Source of the DNA: Nonomuraea sp. SBT364
Lineage (GTDB): Bacteria > Actinomycetota > Actinomycetes > Streptosporangiales > Streptosporangiaceae
DNA length: 64,000 bases
Direction: 5' to 3'
Assembly (NCBI RefSeq): GCF_001083785.1
Contig: NZ_LAVL01000005.1
Location: 96,344-160,343, forward strand
Shown here: piece by piece, positions 58,958-64,000 of the stretch
Position numbering within the stretch: position 1 is the first letter of the stretch
How the letters are laid out: each line of letters starts with the position of its first letter
Program-made: the position numbers and the translations under genes
Notes under the pieces: generated by a model
What the model was told of the DNA's origin: nothing
What the model saw: the letters and a program-made list of their open reading frames with translations, nothing else
The model's database searches: none

Positions 58958-59112
58958 CGGCGTACGGTCACCTCGTCGAGCGTCACCGCCGGCTCCAGGA
59001 GCGGGAACACGGCATACCAGAGTACGGCCACCGCGACCGCCGCCAGCACCACGGCCCCCGCCAGCTTGGCGCCTCGACTGCCGGGGAGCTTGCGCCAGAT
59101 CCAGCCGTACAT
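58954..59112 (-). CDS. small single-TM protein between sortase and pabA
   Basis: 52 residues: basic start YGWIWRKLPGSRGAKLAGAV, one TM helix about 16-37, outside tail PLLEPAVTLDEVTVRR. ATG at 59112 lies one base after the sortase stop; the stop overlaps the pabA start by four bases. Conserved synteny with Rv0012-type small proteins at the same place suggests a real gene. Function unknown, presumably envelope-related. Confidence 0.6.
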   Translation of the reverse strand: MYGWIWRKLPGSRGAKLAGAVVLAAVAVAVLWYAVFPLLEPAVTLDEVTVRR

Positions 59113-59113
59113 G

Positions 59114-59725
59114 TCATTCCTTCCTGGGCTCGGTCTCCTTGAGCACCCCGTACACGATGAGACGCTGGGCGGCGGAGTATTCGGGGTGGCAGGTCGACAG
59201 GGTGATGAAGGCACGGATGGGCCGGATGTCGGGCTTGCCGGGCACTGGGGCGAGCACCTCGACCTCGTCGGGCTCCACGATGTCCTGCGAGGTCACCCGG
59301 TAGGTATAGCGGGCCTCGCGGGCCTCCACGACGATCTCGTCGTCGCGTTCGAGCTCGTCCAGACGGTTGAACGGGGCCGCGTACGTGGTGCGGTGACCCG
59401 AGACCACGAAATTTCCCACTTTGCCGGGCATGGCGCTGTCCGGGTAGTGGCCCGGCCCCTTCTTGAGGTGCTCGGCGTCCACCCCCTCCACCACCGCGTA
59501 GCGGTAGCCGCGACCCAGCTTCGGGATGCGCAGCAGCGCCACGGCCTCGCCCAGCTCGATTCTCGCCAGCCGGCCGGTGCTCCTGTCAGCCAGCTCGCGC
59601 TGGAGCGCCAGTTGCTGGCTCTGGGTGTACGCGCCCGTACCCCAGAGCAGGTAGGCGCAGAACAGCATCAGGATCAGGCCCGCGGTGACGCTCAGCTCCC
59701 CCACGGCCCGCAGCATGGCCCGCAC
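59114..59725 (-). CDS. srtE: class E sortase
   Basis: A 203-residue membrane-anchored transpeptidase. N-terminal TM about 9-30; catalytic residues H111 (SGHRTTY), C179 (TLSTCHPEYS) and R188 (AQRLIVYG). Class E sortases attach LAXTG proteins, such as chaplins in streptomycetes, to the wall. GTG 59725 or ATG 59716 may be the start. It heads a three-gene unit with the small TM protein and pabA. Divergent from crgA. Confidence 0.92.
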   Translation of the reverse strand: MRAMLRAVGELSVTAGLILMLFCAYLLWGTGAYTQSQQLALQRELADRSTGRLARIELGEAVALLRIPKLGRGYRYAVVEGVDAEHLKKGPGHYPDSAMPGKVGNFVVSGHRTTYAAPFNRLDELERDDEIVVEAREARYTYRVTSQDIVEPDEVEVLAPVPGKPDIRPIRAFITLSTCHPEYSAAQRLIVYGVLKETEPRKE

Positions 59726-59863
59726 CGCCCCAGAGTAAGCAGGTACGAACCGTGACCCGGGGGATCGCCATGTCGTGCGCGTGGCGACTATCCTGGGGCA
59801 CTAACCTAAACGAAGAGCCTGCGGACGATCCGGAAGCCCAGGCCCTCAGCAGGAGTTAACCCA

Positions 59864-60109
59864 GTGCCCAAGTCGAAGGCCCGCAAGAAGGCGGTTTACA
59901 CCCCGCCGCAGAAGTCTCAGCAGGTGAAGGTCAGCCCGCGCTGGCTCGCGCCGACGATGGTCGCCGCCTGGCTCATCGGCATCCTGTGGATCGCCACCTA
60001 CTACGTGGCCCCCCGGGCGCCCTTCATCGGCGATCTGCAGAACTGGAATCTGCTGATCGGGTTTGTTTTCATCATCTTCGGTGTGGTGCTTTCCACTCGC
60101 TGGCGTTAG
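59864..60109 (+). CDS. crgA: cell-division regulator CrgA
   Basis: An 81-residue protein with two TM helices (about 29-50, WLAPTMVAAWLIGILWIATY; and 62-79, LLIGFVFIIFGVVLSTRWR) and a Lys-rich cytoplasmic start PKSKARKKAVYTPP. CrgA binds FtsZ and division PBPs and delays septation in aerial hyphae. AGGAG lies 9 bases before the GTG. The location next to sortase and rhomboid genes is conserved across actinobacteria. Confidence 0.95.
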   Translation: MPKSKARKKAVYTPPQKSQQVKVSPRWLAPTMVAAWLIGILWIATYYVAPRAPFIGDLQNWNLLIGFVFIIFGVVLSTRWR

Positions 60110-60145
60110 TTCTTTCCACAGTCTTTTCCACACCTGGGGACGACG

Positions 60146-61015
60146 TCAGTTCAGCGCGCTGAGCACGGTGACCGTTCTGGTCACCACGAGCGCCACGAGC
60201 AGCACCACCATTGCCGCGATCGCCAGCACCTGCCACAGGGTCCGGTTGTTCTTGGGGGCGTAGGCCAGCGCGGCAGCCAGCGCCGCCCCCGTGATCAGCC
60301 CGCCGATGTGCCCTGTCCAGCTGATGTTGGGCACGATGAACGTGATGGCCAGGTTGATCACGAGCAGCACGGCGATGCCGCGCACGTCCAGGTTCAGCCT
60401 GCGCCCCACCACGAACACGGCGCCGAACAGCCCGAAGATCGCTCCGGACGCGCCCACGGTGAAGGTGTCGAGCGGATCGAACCAGAACCCCAGCACCGAC
60501 CCGCCGAACGCGCTGACCAGATAGAGCGCCACGAACCGGACATGCCCGAACGCCCGCTCCAGATACGGGCCGACCGCGTACAGGGCCCAGCAGTTGAACA
60601 GGATGTGGAACGGCCCGTCGTGCACGAACGCCGCGGACAGCAGCCTGTAGTAGTCGCCGTTCACGATCACCACACCGGGATGCATGCCCAGCATGCTCGT
60701 GACGGTCGTCCCGGTCAGGAACTGCGCCCCGAACACCAGCACGTTGACGGCCAGCAGGGTCCACGTCACGTACGGCGTGCGCACCACCGCCCCGCCGAAG
60801 GCCGACCTGGCCTGCCGGATCCCCCGGTTTCCCTCGGCCACGCATTCGGGACACTGGAACCCGACGGCGGCATCCCTCATGCAGTCAGGGCAGATGGGCC
60901 GCTCGCAGCGCTGGCAGCGCACCCACGTCTCACGGTCGGGATGCCGGTAACACGTCGGCACCGCCTCGGCGGGCTGCTCGGGCTGCGGAGGCGTGCTGGG
61001 CGGCTGGGCGGTCAT
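60146..61015 (-). CDS. rhomboid-family intramembrane serine protease with N-terminal zinc ribbon
   Basis: A 289-residue protein. Residues 22-63 carry CYRHPDRETWVRCQRCERPI and CPDCM...CPEC, a B-box-like zinc-binding segment; six TM helices follow. The catalytic dyad is S190 in GASGAIFGLFG and H236 in SWTGHIGGLITG. HNILFNCWALY is the usual L1/TM2 HILFN motif (HILFNCW). Two DnaA-box-like 9-mers (60112-60120 and 60124-60132) lie in the 36-bp convergent gap to crgA. Confidence 0.9.
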   Translation of the reverse strand: MTAQPPSTPPQPEQPAEAVPTCYRHPDRETWVRCQRCERPICPDCMRDAAVGFQCPECVAEGNRGIRQARSAFGGAVVRTPYVTWTLLAVNVLVFGAQFLTGTTVTSMLGMHPGVVIVNGDYYRLLSAAFVHDGPFHILFNCWALYAVGPYLERAFGHVRFVALYLVSAFGGSVLGFWFDPLDTFTVGASGAIFGLFGAVFVVGRRLNLDVRGIAVLLVINLAITFIVPNISWTGHIGGLITGAALAAALAYAPKNNRTLWQVLAIAAMVVLLVALVVTRTVTVLSALN

Positions 61016-61113
61016 GACCGCAGCCTATGACCTCCCCGCCCCCACCGCGCCCCCCAGCTCACGCCCGTGGGCCGTCGTCCCGGCGCCGTAACTACCGCAA
61101 CCCCCCGAAGGGC

Positions 61114-61650
61114 CTACGCCTGGATGCTCTCGATGGTGACGCTCTCCAGGACGACGTCCTCGACCGGCCGGTTGTTGCGCCCGGTGCGGACCTTGGAGAT
61201 CGCGTCGACCACGTCCTGCCCCTCCACGACCTCGCCGAAGATCGTGTGCTTGCCGTTGAGGTGCGGCGTCACGACCGAGGTGATGAAGAACTGCGACCCG
61301 TTGGTCCCCTTGCCGAACCGGATGCCCGCGTTGGCCATCGCCAGCAGGTACGGCCGGTTGAAGTAGAGGTCCGGGTGGATCTCGTCGTCGAACTCGTAGC
61401 CGGGGCCGCCGATGCCCTGGCCCAGCGGGTCACCGCCCTGGATCATGAAGTCCGGGATGATGCGGTGGAAGATCGTGCCGTCGTAGTAGCGGTTGGTGCT
61501 CTTCTCACCGGTGCCCGGGTGGGTCCACTCGCGGCTGCCCTCGGCGAGCTCGACGAAGTTTCGGACCGTTTTGGGAGCCTTGTTGGGGAAGAGCTCTACT
61601 TTGATATTGCCGTGATTGGTCTGCAGGTTAGCGATCAGCTTCTCAGCCAC
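61114..61650 (-). CDS. ppiA: peptidyl-prolyl cis-trans isomerase, cyclophilin type
   Basis: A 178-residue cytosolic cyclophilin. IKVELFPNKAPKTVRNFVEL opens the fold; the active-site arginine is in YYDGTIFHRIIPDFMIQGGD; GTNGSQFFITSVVTPHLNGK and HTIFGEVVEGQDVVDAIS complete the conserved core. Assists folding of proline-containing proteins. GTG 61650 with GAGGAAGG upstream. The ppiA-rhomboid-crgA arrangement is the same as in Mycobacterium. Confidence 0.94.
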   Translation of the reverse strand: MAEKLIANLQTNHGNIKVELFPNKAPKTVRNFVELAEGSREWTHPGTGEKSTNRYYDGTIFHRIIPDFMIQGGDPLGQGIGGPGYEFDDEIHPDLYFNRPYLLAMANAGIRFGKGTNGSQFFITSVVTPHLNGKHTIFGEVVEGQDVVDAISKVRTGRNNRPVEDVVLESVTIESIQA

Positions 61651-61806
61651 GAGACAGCTGCCTTCCTCTATGCACCGGGTTGGTTTGTGGTGTTTGTTGA
61701 CTATGGCCGTACGGCCTCCGGTGCCATCCTCCCACGGCTCGTCATGATTGAGCCGCCTTGTACCGGGAAGGTCAGGCGCGGGGCCCCAACGACAGGGGAG
61801 GTAGTC

Positions 61807-62307
61807 GTGTCCCTGACACTAGGAAGACGCCGCGTGGCCATAGAAGTTCCCACCACGTGGATGGGCCGGATGAAGGCCCAGGCCGTGAAGACCGGCCGCA
61901 GTATGGCGCCGATGGCCGACCAGGCAAAACTGGTCGCCAACCGGCGAGTCGAAGACGCCCGCTATTGGGCTGCTCCAAGACTAGAGAACGCCGCGCACCG
62001 GGTCGAGGACCAACTCGCCCCGGCCGTGAGCTCGATGCTCAACTCGGCCGCCTACAAGGTGAATCCCGCGCAGCCGAAGTCGCGGCGCTGGCCGATGCTC
62101 GTCCTGATGACCGGTCTGGCTGTGGGGGCGGTGGGCTACATGGTCTATCGCCGCAACGCCCAGCAGTGGACCGAGCACATGAAGGACTCCGCCTCCGACG
62201 CGTCGCGTTGGGTCGGCGAGAAGTCCGACAGGGCTGCGGACACCGTGCACCACACGGGCGCGAAGGTGTCCGACAAGGCGGACGAGGTCTCTCGCAAGAG
62301 GCCGTGA
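61807..62307 (+). CDS. DUF5324-like membrane-anchored helical protein
   Basis: A 166-residue protein. N-terminal half basic and helical (WMGRMKAQAVKTGRSMAPMA, NRRVEDARYWAAPRLENAAH), one TM helix about 101-117 (PMLVLMTGLAVGAVGYMVYR), and a C-terminal apolipophorin-like helical tail (HMKDSASDASRWVGEKSDRA). GTG 61807 follows AGGGGAGG. Similar proteins near ppiA in actinomycetes are annotated DUF5324; function unknown. Divergent from ppiA. Confidence 0.7.
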   Translation: MSLTLGRRRVAIEVPTTWMGRMKAQAVKTGRSMAPMADQAKLVANRRVEDARYWAAPRLENAAHRVEDQLAPAVSSMLNSAAYKVNPAQPKSRRWPMLVLMTGLAVGAVGYMVYRRNAQQWTEHMKDSASDASRWVGEKSDRAADTVHHTGAKVSDKADEVSRKRP

Positions 62308-62315
62308 TCGGCGCC

Positions 62316-62350
62316 GAAAGCGCGCCCCCGACATCCGGGGGCGCGCTTTC
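62316..62350 (+). terminator. strong bidirectional terminator
   Basis: GAAAGCGCGCCCCCG (62316-62330) and CGGGGGCGCGCTTTC (62336-62350) are perfect 15-bp arms around ACATC, 8 bases after the stop. The flanking A/T bases give short tails on both strands. Confidence 0.85.
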
Positions 62351-62440
62351 GCGTTCCCGCCCACCCGCGTACGGCGGAGCGCTCGCCGGGGTCAGGGTGG
62401 GTGGGTTTCGGGTGGTTGAGGGCCCTATATGGTCACGAGC

Positions 62441-64000
62441 ATGCTGTACGGCAGAGCCGCGGAGACTGCCGCGATCGACGAACTGATCGGATCGACGCTG
62501 GCCGGTGACGGGCGGGCACTGGTGTTGCGCGGTGTGGCGGGGGTGGGCAAGTCCGCCCTGCTGGACCAGGCGGCGTCCCGCGCCGGGGACGCGACGGTGT
62601 TGCGTGCCGGGGGTGTCGAGGGCGAGGCGGATCTGGCGTACGCGGCTTTGCACCAGCTCGTGTGGCCGGTGATCGGGCTGCTGGACGCGTTGCCGGGGCC
62701 GCAGCGTGACGCCGTGGCGGGCGCGTTCGGGATGGCGGCGCCCAGCGAGGACCGGTTCCTGGTGTCGGCCGGGGTGCTCTCGCTGCTCGTGGAGGCGGCG
62801 GCGGAGGGCGGGCTGGTCTGCCTGGTGGACGACTTCCAGTGGGTGGATCGGGCGTCGGCCGACGCGCTGCTGTTCGCGGCCAGGCGGCTGCGTACCGAGC
62901 GGGTCGGGATGGTGCTGGCGGTACGCGGGGACGCGGCGGTCAAGGGACTGCCCGAGCTGCCGGTGGGCGGGCTGGACGCCGACAGCGCGGACGCGCTGCT
63001 GGACGCCCGGGCCGTGGTGGCGCCCGGGGTACGGTCGCGGCTCGTGTCGCTCACCGGCGGGAACCCGCTCGTGCTCGGTGAGGCCGTGGCGGTGCTCACG
63101 GCGGACCAGCTCGCCGGGCGGGCGCCGCTGCCCGACCCGCTGCCCGGGGGTGAGCAGCTTTTCGGTGACCAGGTGGCGCGTCTCTCGGCGGCGGCCCGGC
63201 GGGTCCTGCTCGTGGCCGCCCTGGAGAGCGACCTTTCGCTCATCCTGAACGCCGCCGAGGCCCTCGCCACACCGGTCGCCGAAGACCGCGGAGCGCACGC
63301 CAGGGCAGCGCACGAGGCGGGGCTGCACGAGGCGGAGGCGGCCGGGCTGGTGGTGGCGTCCGGAGGTGTCGTCCGGTTCCGGCACCCGCTGGTCCGGTCG
63401 GCGGTGCACGCCGCCGCCGGGCCCGCCGAATCGCGACGGGCGCACGGCGTACTGGCAGGGCTGGTGGACGCGGATCGCCGGGCATGGCACCTGGCCGCCG
63501 CAGCCGTGGGGCGGGACGAGTCGGTGGCCGGCGCGCTGGCGGCGGCGGCCGCCCGGGCGCAGGCCAGGGGCGGGTACGGGGACGCGGCCACCGCTCTGGC
63601 GAGGGCGGCGGAGCTCACCCCCGAGTCGCTCACCCGCGCGCTCCGCTACAAGGAAGCGGCCGAGGCGGCCTGGCTCGGCGGCCGCCCGGGCCAGGCGCAG
63701 ACCTACCTGGCAGAGGCCCGCACGCTGGCAGAAGCGCACGCCCCCACCGAGGAAAGCCTCCTACCGACCACACCCACCGAATCGGACACCCCGCGCGCCT
63801 CCGAGGCGCCGCGTCCCCCTGAAGCGCGGCACCCCCCTGCAGGCCCGCGCGCCTCCGAGGGGCGACTTACCTCGGGGGGTTCGCGGGGCGCAGAGGGGCC
63901 GCATCTCCCGCAAGGGCCGGGCGCTGCTGAAGGGCCGCGCGTCCCGGAGGGGGCGTGGACCCCGGAAGGGGGCGCTGGCGGGGGGTTGGTCTGGCTCTTA
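62441..64000 (+). CDS. LAL-type LuxR family regulator/STAND ATPase (partial, runs off right edge)
   Basis: The frame is open from ATG 62441 (an in-frame ATG lies at 62429) to the end of the window, 520 residues. MLYGRAAETAAIDELIGSTL is the usual start, Walker A is RGVAGVGKSALLDQAAS (about 36-44), Walker B is LVCLVDDFQWVDRASADALL, and SLTGGNPLVLGEA is the GxP sensor region. TPR-like helices begin near 340. From about 440 the sequence turns into a Pro/Glu/Gly-rich low-complexity stretch (GPHLPQGPGAAEGPRVPEGA), unusual for the family. The LuxR HTH expected at the C-terminus lies outside the window. Typical regulator of secondary metabolism. Confidence 0.82.
   Translation, partial: MLYGRAAETAAIDELIGSTLAGDGRALVLRGVAGVGKSALLDQAASRAGDATVLRAGGVEGEADLAYAALHQLVWPVIGLLDALPGPQRDAVAGAFGMAAPSEDRFLVSAGVLSLLVEAAAEGGLVCLVDDFQWVDRASADALLFAARRLRTERVGMVLAVRGDAAVKGLPELPVGGLDADSADALLDARAVVAPGVRSRLVSLTGGNPLVLGEAVAVLTADQLAGRAPLPDPLPGGEQLFGDQVARLSAAARRVLLVAALESDLSLILNAAEALATPVAEDRGAHARAAHEAGLHEAEAAGLVVASGGVVRFRHPLVRSAVHAAAGPAESRRAHGVLAGLVDADRRAWHLAAAAVGRDESVAGALAAAAARAQARGGYGDAATALARAAELTPESLTRALRYKEAAEAAWLGGRPGQAQTYLAEARTLAEAHAPTEESLLPTTPTESDTPRASEAPRPPEARHPPAGPRASEGRLTSGGSRGAEGPHLPQGPGAAEGPRVPEGAWTPEGGAGGGLVWLL

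Noticed and set aside
60112..60132. Chromosomal origin in the crgA-rhomboid gap
   Set aside because: Only two imperfect boxes in 36 bp and no dnaA/dnaN genes; oriC is probably outside the window.

Overview
The window is chromosomal DNA from a high-GC filamentous actinomycete. Signature genes include a bacterial proteasome activator (bpa), CrgA, a class E sortase, a BldG-like anti-anti-sigma factor, a MacRS-type two-component pair and the canonical fhaA-fhaB-pstP-rodA-pbpA-pknA-pknB-trpG/pabA-crgA-rhomboid-ppiA block. Gene content and style suggest Streptosporangiales, possibly Nonomuraea-like; this is inference. The pknB/crgA block sits near oriC in known actinobacteria, so the right end of the window is probably close to the origin.

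Left part (1-9736): the 3' end of a zinc-type oxidoreductase, small conserved proteins (DUF2530-like, Tudor-like, PPOX/F420, YiaA/B), macRS, a GNAT enzyme, two VOC proteins, a secreted streptogrisin-like protease, and a three-gene translationally coupled operon of a 14-TM exporter plus two paralogous small membrane proteins. It ends with an M15 D-Ala-D-Ala carboxypeptidase-like lipoprotein.

Mobile insert (9704-12917): a 34-bp near-perfect direct repeat (one mismatch) lies at the 3' end of the M15 peptidase gene and again 3180 bp downstream. Between the copies are a large nested dyad operator, an unknown 210-aa protein, a fused XRE-ImmA regulator/protease and the C-terminal stub of a tyrosine integrase. 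I read this as a degraded integrative element that used the 3' end of a protein-coding gene, including the codon of the last zinc ligand, as its attachment site. Just outside are two tandem secreted beta/gamma-crystallin-like proteins.

Central housekeeping part (13961-31019): Nudix-PIN fusion, STAS protein, tRNA-Ser(TGA), ParA-like ATPase with a repeat-containing N-terminus, quinone oxidoreductase, bpa, HAD phosphatase, cold-shock protein, a frameshifted membrane gene, serS, pheA, and a group of envelope genes (two polyprenol-phosphate-mannose-type glycosyltransferases, a phosphatase-like membrane protein and a GT2) next to a BldG-like STAS gene.

Signalling, transport and repair part (30979-49357): OmpR-type two-component pair, YidC-like insertase with two tiny membrane proteins, RsbW-like ATPase, PAS-GAF-PAS histidine kinase, O6-alkylguanine methyltransferase, an NCS1 permease behind a TPP riboswitch (with a TenA gene 5 kb away), an unknown divergent small-TM/HTH pair, rhodanese-HxlR divergent from an exporter, Fpg/Nei glycosylase, GOLPH3-like protein, LCP enzyme, two coupled CNNM/CorC proteins, a TetR regulator and tRNA-Leu(CAG).

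Right part (49557-64000): the conserved Ser/Thr phosphorylation and cell-wall elongation operon (FhaA, FhaB, PstP, RodA, PbpA, PknA, PknB), then PabA/TrpG, a small TM protein, sortase E, CrgA, rhomboid, cyclophilin, a DUF5324-like protein, and the start of a LAL-type LuxR regulator that runs off the window.
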